A stretch of DNA of 64,000 bases from Micavibrio sp. UBA6212 (lineage in GTDB: Bacteria; Pseudomonadota; Alphaproteobacteria; Micavibrionales; Micavibrionaceae), in NCBI GenBank assembly GCA_002421905.1, contig DISK01000010.1, positions 192,116 through 256,115 of the forward strand, in the 5' to 3' direction. How positions within the stretch are numbered: the stretch's first letter is position 1; every line of letters begins with the position of its first letter. Shown here piece after piece: positions 19,086 through 27,402 of this stretch. The notes beneath the pieces were generated by a model. The model ran no database searches. It worked only from the letters and a program-made list of their open reading frames with translations, and was not told where the DNA came from. Made by a program: the position numbers and the translations under genes.

Positions 19086-19481
19086 TTAAGCAGCATAACT
19101 CCTGATTTTCTCCACCATCGAGAAAAAACCGTTGCGGCGATTTGGAGAGAGATTCTGTTCCAATCCCAGTTTTGAAAAAATTGCTGGCATGTCTTTGGAC
19201 TCAATCTCACCGACTGGAGTATTATTGAAAATAATATAAAGCAAAGCAACAAGGCCTTTGACGATATGGGCATCACTATCCGCCTGAAATGTAAAAACCC
19301 CGTCCCTGACTTCGGGAATCATCCAGACCTTCGAAGTACATCCCTTAACCAGAAACTCATCCCGATGCAGCGCAGCAGGAAGCTCGGGAAGCTTTTTTCC
19401 CAAATCAATCAATAAACTATAACGATCTTCCCAATCATCCATCAACTCGAATGATTCGATAATTTCCTCAAGAGTTATCAT
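19086..19481 (-). CDS. sufE: Fe-S assembly sulfur acceptor SufE
   Basis: 131 residues. FELMDDWEDRYSLLIDLGKKLP and the active-site segment VKGCTSKVWM (Cys48) define SufE, which accepts persulfide sulfur from SufS and delivers it for Fe-S cluster building. HIVKGLVALL and LSPNRRNGFFSMVEKIR match the family C-terminus. It is convergent with the exported protein gene (14-base gap). No other suf gene is nearby. A promoter candidate lies at 19540-19568. Confidence 0.95.
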   Translation of the reverse strand: MITLEEIIESFELMDDWEDRYSLLIDLGKKLPELPAALHRDEFLVKGCTSKVWMIPEVRDGVFTFQADSDAHIVKGLVALLYIIFNNTPVGEIESKDMPAIFSKLGLEQNLSPNRRNGFFSMVEKIRSYAA

Positions 19482-19539
19482 ATTACCTCAAACAAAATCC
19501 CATGATTTCCTTGCCTTTGGGGCTGGACTTGACAAAAGG

Positions 19540-19568
19540 CTTATAATATCTTTTCTAACGCTATGCAA
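19540..19568 (-). promoter_or_regulatory. Candidate sufE promoter
   Basis: On the - strand TTGCAT (19563-19568) and TATAAG (19540-19545) lie 17 bases apart, about 60 bases before the sufE ATG. The -35 is weak. Confidence 0.4.
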
Positions 19569-19633
19569 ATCACGCCTCTCCTCGTCCATCTTTCATTAAC
19601 AAATAGTGAATAGGATAATCAAAAGAAGGGCTT

Positions 19634-19649
19634 GCGGAGTTCGCTCCGC
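19634..19649 (+). promoter_or_regulatory. TTCG-capped hairpin upstream of clpX
   Basis: GCGGAG-TTCG-CTCCGC, a stable tetraloop hairpin 59 bases before the clpX ATG. With no T tract it is unlikely to be a terminator; it may be a leader structure. Confidence 0.4.
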
Positions 19650-19707
19650 CTTGGCAAAGTACACTATATGAGTCTTAAAACAAATTTGTCGTGAGGATCA
19701 CGCGGTA

Positions 19708-21015
19708 ATGTCTAAAACGTCTGGAACAGAATCTAAAAATACCTTGTATTGCTCTTTCTGCGGAAAGAGCCAGCACGAGGTAAAAAAACTTATCGCAGGC
19801 CCAAATGTGTTCATTTGCAATGAGTGTGTTGAGCTTTGCATGGATATTATTCGTGAAGAGGATAAAACCCAACTGGTCAAATCCGGTGAAGGTGTCCCGA
19901 CACCAAGCGAAATCCGCAACGTGCTTGATGATTATGTGATCGGTCAGGATCGCGCCAAGCGCGTTCTGTCGGTTGCTGTTCACAACCACTACAAACGTCT
20001 GCAAATTGGCCAAAAAGGCGCAGATATCGAAATTAACAAGTCAAACATTCTGTTGGTTGGCCCAACCGGTTCCGGTAAAACCTTACTGGCTCAAACTCTG
20101 GCGCGCATTCTGGATGTTCCGTTTACCATGGCAGATGCCACCACACTAACCGAAGCGGGTTATGTGGGTGAAGATGTTGAGAACATTGTCCTTAAACTTC
20201 TTCAAAATTGTGACTACAACGTCGAACGTGCCCAACGTGGTATTGTCTATATTGACGAGATCGACAAGATCAGCCGCAAATCCGACAATCCATCCATAAC
20301 GCGCGACGTATCGGGTGAAGGTGTTCAGCAAGCCTTGCTGAAACTGATGGAAGGCACAATCGCCTCCGTTCCACCACAAGGCGGACGCAAACACCCTCAG
20401 CAGGAATTCTTGCAGGTTGATACCTCTAACATCCTCTTTATCTGCGGTGGTGCCTTTGCCGGTATTGATAAAGTTATTGGGATGAGAACCAAAGGAGCCA
20501 CATCAATTGGTTTTGGTGCCGATGTATCTTCTTCGGAAGAAAAACGCCCGGGCGAAATGATGCGCCAACTGGAAACAGAGGACTTGCTGAAATTTGGGCT
20601 TATTCCTGAATTCATCGGACGTCTGCCAGTTCTTGCTACCCTTGACGATCTGGATGAACCAGCTTTGGTGTCAATCCTGACCGAACCTAAAAACGCTCTG
20701 GTTAAACAGTTCCAACGTCTGTTTGAAATGGAAAGTACCAAACTGACCTTTACAGACGACTCCCTGTTGGCCATTGCCAAGAAAGCAATCGAGCGCAAGA
20801 CAGGTGCCCGTGGGTTACGTTCCATCATGGAAAGCATGCTTCTTGACACCATGTATGAAATCCCGGATATGGATGAAGTCGAAGAAGTTATCATCAATGA
20901 AAAAACTGTATTGGAAAACGAAAAGCCAGTCTATGTTCTCTCTGATTCTAAAAAGAAGAGAAAGAAAAGCAAAGACAAAGCTGATGATAATGAAGCAGAA
21001 GCTGAATCAGCCTAA
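19708..21015 (+). CDS. clpX: ATP-dependent protease ATPase subunit ClpX
   Basis: 435 residues. The N-terminal zinc domain has four Cys ([11 protein letters not shown] and [10 protein letters not shown]), the AAA+ module carries Walker [13 protein letters not shown], Walker [10 protein letters not shown], the ClpP-docking IGF loop (SIGFGAD) and sensor 2 GARGLRS. ClpX unfolds tagged substrates for ClpP. The Lys-rich tail [10 protein letters not shown] is an extension. clpP, normally just upstream in alphaproteobacteria, is absent here. A GAGGA site precedes the ATG and a strong terminator follows. Confidence 0.98.
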   Translation: MSKTSGTESKNTLYCSFCGKSQHEVKKLIAGPNVFICNECVELCMDIIREEDKTQLVKSGEGVPTPSEIRNVLDDYVIGQDRAKRVLSVAVHNHYKRLQIGQKGADIEINKSNILLVGPTGSGKTLLAQTLARILDVPFTMADATTLTEAGYVGEDVENIVLKLLQNCDYNVERAQRGIVYIDEIDKISRKSDNPSITRDVSGEGVQQALLKLMEGTIASVPPQGGRKHPQQEFLQVDTSNILFICGGAFAGIDKVIGMRTKGATSIGFGADVSSSEEKRPGEMMRQLETEDLLKFGLIPEFIGRLPVLATLDDLDEPALVSILTEPKNALVKQFQRLFEMESTKLTFTDDSLLAIAKKAIERKTGARGLRSIMESMLLDTMYEIPDMDEVEEVIINEKTVLENEKPVYVLSDSKKKRKKSKDKADDNEAEAESA

Positions 21016-21033
21016 AATCAGAATAAAAAAAGA

Positions 21034-21058
21034 CCCCGCCAACGGCGGGGTTTTTCTT
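21034..21058. terminator. Bidirectional terminator between clpX and the SulP gene
   Basis: Stem CCCCGCC/GGCGGGG with a 3-base loop; TTTTTCTTT on the + strand and TCTTTTTTTATT on the - strand. It can stop both convergent genes. Confidence 0.93.
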
Positions 21059-21073
21059 TGCTTTCACCATGAG

Positions 21074-22771
21074 CTATTTCTTGCTGGCAATCAACTCTGT
21101 GCGCTCACGGGCAATTCGCACACCATCCTGATAGTCTACAGAAAACATAAAATCCTGCCCCTCCTGATCTAACAACCCCATATGCTTCAAAATTCTGCGG
21201 GGTTGGGACTGCAAGTTGCTAAAAATCACAAAGATACCTTTTTTCTTACAGCTATCCAGAAAAGCCCTCAACGCAGCTTCACCACTGGCATCTATCATTG
21301 GTACCAATCCCAACCGTAAAATAAAGACTTTTGGAGCTGGATTTAGCTGTTCGACGACATCCAGTAACCGTGGCCCAACCCCAAAGAATAGCGGCCCTCG
21401 CAAACGATAGGAAACAATATTCTCCGGCAATGCCTCCTCGGGCTTTTGCTTGGGCTTTCCAAAATCATCGACATCTTCTTCGATAAAATTCGTATGCTCT
21501 GCCATCTGATGCATAAACAAGATTGCAGCCAGAACAACGCCGACTTCAATCGCCACAGTCAGATCCACGGCAACCGTTAAAACAAAGGTCAGAACCAGCA
21601 CCAGCCGTTCACCAAAAGGAGCCCTCATCAAATGCCTAATTCTTTCATGTTCCGACATGTTCCATGCCACAACTATGAGGATGGATGCCAGAACAGCCAA
21701 AGGAATATAGGAGGCCAAAGGTGCCAGAAAATACATCGCAATCATAATAAAGACCGCATGCATCATACCAGCGACGGGGGTTTTCCCGCCTGAGCGAATA
21801 TTGGTAACAGTACGGGCAATAGCACCAGTTGCAGGAAGCCCCCCGAACAAAGGAGATATGAAGTTAGAAACCCCTTGCCCGACCAGTTCACAATTCGAAC
21901 GATGGCGACTATTGATCATTCCATCTGCAACAACAGCAGATAATAAAGACTCAACCCCTGCCAAAAAGGCAATCGTAAAGGCCGACGGAAATAATTCGAT
22001 TATCCGGGCAACCGTAATACCTTCGGGAAGTCGGGGCATTGGCAGACTATGTGGCAATTCACCAAAGGCAGAACCAATCGTCACCACGGGAAGATTAAAA
22101 GCGACCACCGCAAACGATGCTAGAACAACGGCCAACAGAAATGCCGGAAGATGAGGAAAATATTTTCTCAGCACCACAATAAAAACAAGGGCAACCGAAG
22201 AGATTCCAAAAGCATCTATATTGAGACTATCTCGTGCCCCCCAATATACTTGCCATTTCTCTAGAAAAAGTCCAGGAACCTTCTCAATTTCAAGTCCAAA
22301 GAAATCTTTTACCTGCGAAGAAAAAATAATAACCGCAATACCCGCCGTAAAACCGGTAATAACTGGCTGCGGAATGTACTTGATCCATGTCCCTAAACGA
22401 GCGGCACCTGCAATCAACAATAAAATGCCCGCCATCATCGTGGCAATCAATAAACCATCATACCCATGTTGTCCGATCACATTATAGACAACCACCACAA
22501 AGGCCCCTGTCGGCCCACCGATCTGGATACGACTTCCTCCTAGGGCAGAAATCAGAAAACCTGCAACAACCGCTGTAATAATACCTTTATCCGGCGTTGC
22601 CCCCGATGCAATTCCCAACGCCATCGCCAGTGGAATCGCCACAATAGCAACCGTCAAACCTGCCAAAGCATCCGATCGGAATAGCGAGGGGGAATAGCCT
22701 CCTCTTAAAACTGTATATAATTTAGGTACGTAAAGATGCCACCAAGGTGTTCGGGAAGACTGACGACTCAT
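21074..22771 (-). CDS. SulP-family anion permease with STAS domain
   Basis: 565 residues. The membrane domain (about 30-430) has about 10-12 helices and the SulP signature region DALAGLTVAIVAIPLAMALGIA and GGSRIQIGGPTGAFVV. The cytosolic STAS domain (about 440-560) includes KVFILRLGLVPMIDASG, with the Ser position seen in anti-sigma-antagonist-like folds. Relatives move sulfate, bicarbonate or other anions, often with Na+ or H+; the substrate is not determined by sequence. It stands alone, convergent with clpX. Confidence 0.93.
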   Translation of the reverse strand: MSRQSSRTPWWHLYVPKLYTVLRGGYSPSLFRSDALAGLTVAIVAIPLAMALGIASGATPDKGIITAVVAGFLISALGGSRIQIGGPTGAFVVVVYNVIGQHGYDGLLIATMMAGILLLIAGAARLGTWIKYIPQPVITGFTAGIAVIIFSSQVKDFFGLEIEKVPGLFLEKWQVYWGARDSLNIDAFGISSVALVFIVVLRKYFPHLPAFLLAVVLASFAVVAFNLPVVTIGSAFGELPHSLPMPRLPEGITVARIIELFPSAFTIAFLAGVESLLSAVVADGMINSRHRSNCELVGQGVSNFISPLFGGLPATGAIARTVTNIRSGGKTPVAGMMHAVFIMIAMYFLAPLASYIPLAVLASILIVVAWNMSEHERIRHLMRAPFGERLVLVLTFVLTVAVDLTVAIEVGVVLAAILFMHQMAEHTNFIEEDVDDFGKPKQKPEEALPENIVSYRLRGPLFFGVGPRLLDVVEQLNPAPKVFILRLGLVPMIDASGEAALRAFLDSCKKKGIFVIFSNLQSQPRRILKHMGLLDQEGQDFMFSVDYQDGVRIARERTELIASKK

Positions 22772-23022
22772 GAAAATCTACTTTTGAAATGTCTGTGAAT
22801 AGGTTAAAGATTATGTAGATTAGACCTCTAAACCACTAGTAAACAACAAGAATCTAAAAATTATCCCTTAAATACCCAAGAAAATTTATGAAAAAAGGAA
22901 ATTAAGTTTTTCTAATTCATTATTTTCAATTCATTAATCATGCGTTATTATTTTCCGCCTATCCTTGTCATTAAACTTTAATTTCATCAACTCGTCGATC
23001 TTTCAAATCCGGAGTTTTCAAA
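22772..23022. other. Divergent intergenic region without recognised features
   Basis: About 250 AT-rich bases between the SulP gene (-) and the DHH gene (+). It must hold both promoters, but no clear -35/-10 pair stands out and no RNA gene is seen. Confidence 0.5.
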
Positions 23023-23985
23023 ATGTCCCAAAGTGCAAAACTAATGCCTGCAGAAAATAAACGCTATCGACTGATTACCCGCAGCGACATGGATGGCCTT
23101 GTTTGCGGCGTCTTGCTTAAAGAGCTTGGACTGATTGACGACATTACTTTTGCTCACCCAAAAGACATGCAAGACGGCCTGATTGAAGTCGGCCAAGACG
23201 ATATTACGACGAACCTCCCTTATGTTGAGGGCGTGTTTATGGCGTTCGACCACCACGCCAGTGAAGTTACTCGAGTGGGTGGAAAAAAAGAAAACCATAT
23301 TATTGATGATAAGGCCCCATCAGCAGCACGGGTTGTCTATGATTATTTCGGTGGAAAGGAACGGTTTCCCCGCGTACCGGACTCCATGATGCACGCCGTT
23401 GACAAGGCCGACTCTGCTGCCTTTACAAAAGAAGATATTCTCAATCCTGAAGGATGGGAGCTTTTATCATTCCTGATGGACGCCAGAACAGGCTTGGGCC
23501 GTTTCCGCGATTTCAGCATTTCCAACTACCAACTCATGATGCAACTGATTGATTACTGCCGTCAACATGACGATATCGGCGCTATTCTTCAACTTCCTGA
23601 CGTCAAGGAACGTGTAGAACTTTTCAAAGAACAGCAGCCAAAATTCCGCGAACAAATCGAACGCTGCGCCCGGATTAAAAAGAATACGATCGTCCTTGAT
23701 CTGCGTAATGAAGACACGATCTATGCCGGTAACCGCTTCATGATTTACGCACTGTTCCCACAATGTAATATTTCAATTCACGTTCTTTGGGGGAAAAACA
23801 AACAAAATACTGTATTTGCAATCGGCAAATCGATTCTCAACAAAACCAGTCAAACAGACATCGGAGCCTTATGTCTGGGTTATGGCGGTGGTGGACATCA
23901 CGCCGCCGGAACCTGTCAGGTTGACAATTTGAAAGCAGATGAAATTCTCGATGAAATCGTGAAGACCATCAACAAGGACGGTTAG
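23023..23985 (+). CDS. DHH-superfamily phosphoesterase
   Basis: 320 residues. Metal-binding motifs are ITRSDMDGLVCG (motif I-type Asp pair), AFDHHASE (the DHH triad) and MHAVDKADSA; the DHHA1-like C-terminal substrate domain ends in LGYGGGGHHAAGTCQV. Relatives include exopolyphosphatases, oligoribonucleases and cyclic-di-AMP phosphodiesterases; I cannot choose among them. The ATG has GGAG 8 bases upstream. The photolyase starts 11 bases after its stop, so an operon is likely. Confidence 0.85.
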   Translation: MSQSAKLMPAENKRYRLITRSDMDGLVCGVLLKELGLIDDITFAHPKDMQDGLIEVGQDDITTNLPYVEGVFMAFDHHASEVTRVGGKKENHIIDDKAPSAARVVYDYFGGKERFPRVPDSMMHAVDKADSAAFTKEDILNPEGWELLSFLMDARTGLGRFRDFSISNYQLMMQLIDYCRQHDDIGAILQLPDVKERVELFKEQQPKFREQIERCARIKKNTIVLDLRNEDTIYAGNRFMIYALFPQCNISIHVLWGKNKQNTVFAIGKSILNKTSQTDIGALCLGYGGGGHHAAGTCQVDNLKADEILDEIVKTINKDG

Positions 23986-23996
23986 GCAGTAAAAAT

Positions 23997-25340
23997 ATGC
24001 CTTCCCCTGTTATCTGTTGGTTCAGACAAGACCTTCGGTTACATGATAACCCAGCTTGGAGCGCCGCGTGCAAAACCGGCGCTCAAGTTATTCCGTTATA
24101 TATTCTGGATGATAAAAATTCCGCCCAATGGAAGATGGGAAGTTCCAGTCGAGTGTGGCTTCATCACTCTCTTGAAATGCTAAACAAGTCTCTTGAGGGA
24201 AATCTTGTAATGATGTCAGGGGATGCCAAGACCATTCTGTCCGAGCTGGCTGAGAAGTCTCATTCCGATAAAATTTTTTGGAACAGATGTTATGAACCAT
24301 GGCGCAGCTCCAGAGATAAAGACATCAAAGAAAAACTCACATCAAAAAACATAAAGATCGATCACTTTAACGGCTCTCTTCTGTGGGAACCATGGGAGAT
24401 AAAAAAGCAGGATGGGACACCCTACCGTGTTTTTACACCATATTTTCGCAAAGGCTGCCTTGGCGCTCCACCACCCCGCCCCCCTATTCCATGTCCACCG
24501 CTTCCATCCTTTCACCGTAACATAAAATCAAAATCCCTTGATGAATTAAACCTCCTGCCCAAACATCCGTCATGGGATATCCCGATGATTTCCTATTGGA
24601 AAGTCGGGGAACAAGCAGCACATAAGCAACTGGATAGATTTCTTGAAACAAAGCTTGATGGGTATAAGGAGAAACGGAACTATCCCTCATTGGATCAAAC
24701 CTCGAAACTATCCCCCCATCTCCATTTTGGAGAAATTTCGCCGCATCAGGTCTGGCATAGATCAACCGAATACGGGATTAAATCCTCAGCAGGTCCTGAC
24801 CTTGATTGCTTTCAGTCTGAATTGGCATGGCGGGAATTTTCCTATTCTCTTCTCCATTACAATCCTGACCTGCCCGAAAAACCATTGAATAAAAAATTTG
24901 AACAATTCGACTGGGTCGCTCCGGATAATGAAACGCTGGAACGCTGGCAAAAAGGCGAAACAGGATACCCTATTGTGGATGCAGGTATGCGTGAACTTTG
25001 GGCAACCGGATATATGCATAACCGCGTCAGGATGATTACAGCCTCCTTTCTGATCAAAGATTTACGCTACCACTGGCGGATCGGCGAAGATTGGTTTTGG
25101 GACACTCTGGTTGACGCAAACCTTGCGAATAATGCGGCATCATGGCAATGGGTTGCGGGATGCGGGGCAGATGCAGCTCCCTATTTCCGCATTTTCAATC
25201 CGACCACACAGGGTGAAAAATTTGATCCAGAAAACGAATATATAAATAAATGGGCACCAGACTCCCATAAAATAAAACCGCTGGTCGATCACAAAAAAGC
25301 CAGAGAGAAGGCGCTTGAGGCCTTCAAGGCAATCAAGTAA
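23997..25340 (+). CDS. phrB: Deoxyribodipyrimidine photolyase (cryptochrome/photolyase family)
   Basis: 447 residues. The N-terminal antenna domain starts VICWFRQDLRLHDNPAW; the FAD domain has SPHLHFGEISPHQVW, ELAWREFSYSLLH, DAGMRELWATGYMHNRVRM and NNAASWQWVAGCGADAAPYFRIFNP, all typical of class I CPD photolyases that split pyrimidine dimers with blue light. The upstream neighbour is the DHH gene. Its last 17 codons, including the stop, are repeated 476 bases downstream, just before the LD-carboxypeptidase gene (see repeat). Confidence 0.95.
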   Translation: MPSPVICWFRQDLRLHDNPAWSAACKTGAQVIPLYILDDKNSAQWKMGSSSRVWLHHSLEMLNKSLEGNLVMMSGDAKTILSELAEKSHSDKIFWNRCYEPWRSSRDKDIKEKLTSKNIKIDHFNGSLLWEPWEIKKQDGTPYRVFTPYFRKGCLGAPPPRPPIPCPPLPSFHRNIKSKSLDELNLLPKHPSWDIPMISYWKVGEQAAHKQLDRFLETKLDGYKEKRNYPSLDQTSKLSPHLHFGEISPHQVWHRSTEYGIKSSAGPDLDCFQSELAWREFSYSLLHYNPDLPEKPLNKKFEQFDWVAPDNETLERWQKGETGYPIVDAGMRELWATGYMHNRVRMITASFLIKDLRYHWRIGEDWFWDTLVDANLANNAASWQWVAGCGADAAPYFRIFNPTTQGEKFDPENEYINKWAPDSHKIKPLVDHKKAREKALEAFKAIK

Positions 25341-25343
25341 TAT
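25293..25343 (+). repeat. Direct repeat, copy 1 (3' end of photolyase gene)
   Basis: The final 48 coding and stop bases plus TAT match 25769-25819 at 48 of 51 positions; the last 31 bases (25313-25343) are identical. The peptide is KKAREKALEAFKAIK. Confidence 0.9.
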
Positions 25344-25372
25344 TGGACAACGAAACTACCCAAAAAACACTT

Positions 25373-25714
25373 TTATTTAGGAATAGCGGCTCCCAAATCT
25401 AAAAATTTTACATTCAAATTCAAGCTGCGAGCAGTCTTAATAGCTCTCGCAAGAAGAGCGCCCGTAAAGTATGTCCTTAAGTCAACTGAGGAGACACAAA
25501 AACCGCCTCCAGTACTCTCCTCATCTTTTATACTCCCTAGAACCTCTAAAGGAGCATCCAATGTTTCCTCTTGCCAGGTACACAAATCACATACAAGAGC
25601 ATAAGCTCTTTGGTTAAAAAGATCCTTTTGGCTAGGGAAATGACCACCCTCGCTTATCTCAAGTCTAACGCTTTTGCGATTTGCATCTGCAAATGGGCCT
25701 TCTATTTTTCTCAT
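25373..25714 (-). CDS. Orphan small protein in repeat-flanked insertion
   Basis: 113 residues, no recognised family. An excellent GGAGG sits 7 bases before the ATG, and a promoter candidate is 20-50 bases upstream, so it is likely real. The protein begins MRKIEGPFADANRKSVRLEI, has a CDLC pair near residue 44, and a helical region LLARAIKTARSLNL near the end. No signal peptide or membrane span. It runs opposite to its neighbours. A cargo gene of a small mobile or recombined segment is an inference from the repeats. Confidence 0.7.
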   Translation of the reverse strand: MRKIEGPFADANRKSVRLEISEGGHFPSQKDLFNQRAYALVCDLCTWQEETLDAPLEVLGSIKDEESTGGGFCVSSVDLRTYFTGALLARAIKTARSLNLNVKFLDLGAAIPK

Positions 25715-25734
25715 AAGACATCCTCCGTTTCCAT

Positions 25735-25763
25735 AAATTATGCCCCTATAAAAACTATGTCAA
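25735..25763 (-). promoter_or_regulatory. Promoter candidate for the orphan gene
   Basis: On the - strand TTGACA (25758-25763) and TAATTT (25735-25740) are 17 bases apart. The -35 is perfect, the -10 weak. The -35 ends only a few bases from repeat copy 2. Confidence 0.5.
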
Positions 25764-25768
25764 TCATA

Positions 25769-25819
25769 AAAAAAGCAAGAGAGAGGGAGCTTGAGGCCTT
25801 CAAGGCAATCAAGTAATAT
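25769..25819 (+). repeat. Direct repeat, copy 2 (photolyase 3' end remnant)
   Basis: 48 of 51 bases match 25293-25343. It would encode KKARERELEAFKAIK and a stop in the same codon frame as copy 1, but has no start of its own, so it is a remnant and not a gene. Similarity continues loosely into GGACA on both sides. Confidence 0.9.
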
Positions 25820-25825
25820 CCGGAC

Positions 25826-26686
25826 ATGACTCAAGGTAAAACCATTGGTGTTTTCTCACCTTCCAGCGCAATCCTCCGCGATAGATTCGACATCGGGGCA
25901 AATATCCTTGAACAACATGGCTATAAACTGGTGATTCATCCACAGACCTATAGCGGAGCAGACACCGGCACCCAGCTTGCAGGAACAACAGAAGACAAAA
26001 TTAAGGCCTACGCCGATCTGGCGAGTGACCAATCTATTGACTTCATCATGGCAGCGACAGGCGGCAACCGTGCTTGCTTTCTACTGCCAGAGTTAGAAAA
26101 ACTCCCTTCCCATAAACCAATTATGGGATTTAGTGATATAACAGCCCTGCTGGCTGCCCATTATAAAATGGGGATCAAGGGCTGGTTTGGCCCGACCGTA
26201 CAAACCTTTGCGCGAATGGACCAACACCATATCGACCTAACCTTTAACCTGCTTTCCGGCGATCATCCCTCCATCAGTTTCAAAAATGCTGAAACCATTA
26301 AGAATGGAACTGTAACCGCTCCGATATTCGCTGCAACATTATCAAATCTATGCGCGCTGATCGGGACACCACATTTTCCGGACCTAAGCGGACATATCCT
26401 GATTTTAGAAGATATTGGTGACGAACTGAACCGCTATGATCGAATGCTGTGGCAAATTTTTGCGACGATAAAACCAGCAGGACTGGTTTTCGGGCAATTT
26501 ATAGATAATAAGGATACTGGCCGACCATATGGAGAGTTCTTAAATCAAATTATCAAGAAACACTCACAACATATTGATACTCCTATAATATCAAATGCAG
26601 ACATTGGCCACGATGGCAGAATTTTCCCCATTCCGGTGGGACAAAACGTCACCCTGAACGCAACAAACCGTGCCTTGATTTTCTAG
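25826..26686 (+). CDS. LD-carboxypeptidase (peptidase family S66)
   Basis: 286 residues. IGVFSPSSAI, the GGNRACFLLPEL segment, the nucleophile region IMGFSDITALL (Ser of GFSD), LEDIGDELNRYDRML (Glu) and NADIGHDGRIFPIPVG (His) reproduce the S66 Ser-Glu-His order. Such enzymes trim the terminal D-Ala from murein tetrapeptides in the cytoplasm during recycling; microcin-resistance MccF is the alternative within the family. No signal peptide. It begins 6 bases after repeat copy 2. Confidence 0.92.
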   Translation: MTQGKTIGVFSPSSAILRDRFDIGANILEQHGYKLVIHPQTYSGADTGTQLAGTTEDKIKAYADLASDQSIDFIMAATGGNRACFLLPELEKLPSHKPIMGFSDITALLAAHYKMGIKGWFGPTVQTFARMDQHHIDLTFNLLSGDHPSISFKNAETIKNGTVTAPIFAATLSNLCALIGTPHFPDLSGHILILEDIGDELNRYDRMLWQIFATIKPAGLVFGQFIDNKDTGRPYGEFLNQIIKKHSQHIDTPIISNADIGHDGRIFPIPVGQNVTLNATNRALIF

Positions 26687-26752
26687 GCAAAATTGCCTAA
26701 AAATGCGGCGAAATATTGCGTCCGCTCTTTTATTACATACAAAGGTGTTAAA

Positions 26753-27091
26753 ATGACATTTGTAGTGACCGACATCTGCATTAAATGCAAATACACAGAC
26801 TGCGTCGAAGTCTGCCCAGTTGATTGCTTTTATGAAGGTGAAAACACACTGGTCATCCACCCTGACGAGTGTATTGATTGCGGCGTATGTGAGCCCGAAT
26901 GCCCTATTGAAGCCATTGTTCCCGATTCCCACCCTGCTGGGCAGGAATATCTGGAAATGAACACCAAGTATGCGTCGATCTGGCCAAACATCACCCGTAA
27001 GAAGGCAGCCATGCCTGAGGCCGAGAAGTTCAAAACTATGAAAAACAAATTCAAGGAATGGTTTTCTCCCGAACCTGGCGAGGGGGATTAA
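26753..27091 (+). CDS. fdxA: Seven-iron ferredoxin FdxA
   Basis: 112 residues from ATG 26753; a longer reading from 26693 would add 20 codons without a ribosome site. Cysteines 9, 17 and 50 fit the [3Fe-4S] cluster and 21, 40, 43 and 46 the [4Fe-4S] cluster ([26 protein letters not shown]). The C-terminal [11 protein letters not shown] extension is typical of FdxA. It is an electron carrier; the partner is unknown. The following CarD-family gene is the usual neighbour in alphaproteobacteria, here with its own promoter. Confidence 0.95.
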   Translation: MTFVVTDICIKCKYTDCVEVCPVDCFYEGENTLVIHPDECIDCGVCEPECPIEAIVPDSHPAGQEYLEMNTKYASIWPNITRKKAAMPEAEKFKTMKNKFKEWFSPEPGEGD

Positions 27092-27163
27092 CCTCATCCG
27101 CGCCACAAAAAATCGCTACGCAACCGCACAAAGCTGCGATATTAACGAATCGTAAAGAAAAAT

Positions 27164-27191
27164 TTGAAAAATCCTGAAATTCTGTTATACT
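27164..27191 (+). promoter_or_regulatory. Promoter of the CarD-like gene
   Basis: TTGAAA (27164-27169), 16 bases, then an extended -10 TGTTATACT (TATACT 27186-27191). It predicts a leader of about 200 bases before ATG 27403. Confidence 0.75.
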
Positions 27192-27267
27192 CCCCCACAT
27201 GCTTCAGCGATGAGCCGGATACAGGAGTGCGTAATTATTACTTAAACACTCCTTTAGTCAGCGTCAA

Positions 27268-27288
27268 TGACAATTTTTCAAATTGTCA
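27268..27288 (+). promoter_or_regulatory. Hairpin in the long 5' leader of the CarD-like gene
   Basis: Perfect inverted repeat TGACAATTT/AAATTGTCA with loop TTC inside the predicted untranslated leader (27198-27402). No T tract follows. The rest of this 311-base intergenic region shows no other gene or known riboswitch that I can recognise. Confidence 0.45.
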
Positions 27289-27402
27289 CCATCTGACATC
27301 GTAAGCTTAAAAAGACGGGCGAACCAGTCAAGGATCGGCAGAAGAGTTGATACAACTGGTCACCAAAATTGAACCGATATGCAAACAAAAGGGCGTAAAG
27401 GC

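Larger units (their letters stand above)
25344..25768. other. Segment inserted between photolyase and LD-carboxypeptidase genes
   Basis: DNA between the two copies of the photolyase 3' end. It carries one - strand gene (25373-25714) with its own ribosome site and promoter. Removing one copy and this segment (476 bases in all) would leave the photolyase stop a few bases ahead of the next ATG. No transposase or recombinase is inside. The mechanism of insertion is not evident. Confidence 0.65.

Noticed and set aside
19542..19547. Perfect TATAAT on the + strand upstream of clpX, with TTGACA nearby at 19528-19533
   Set aside because: The two boxes are only about 8 bases apart, so they cannot form one promoter.
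25571..25816. 81-codon + strand frame ending in repeat copy 2
   Set aside because: It runs antisense to the orphan gene and only its tail resembles photolyase; it has no start signal and is a remnant.
26684..26699. Palindrome TAGGCAAAATTGCCTA at the end of the LD-carboxypeptidase gene
   Set aside because: Small loop and no T tract on the + strand; probably chance or a minor structure, not a terminator.
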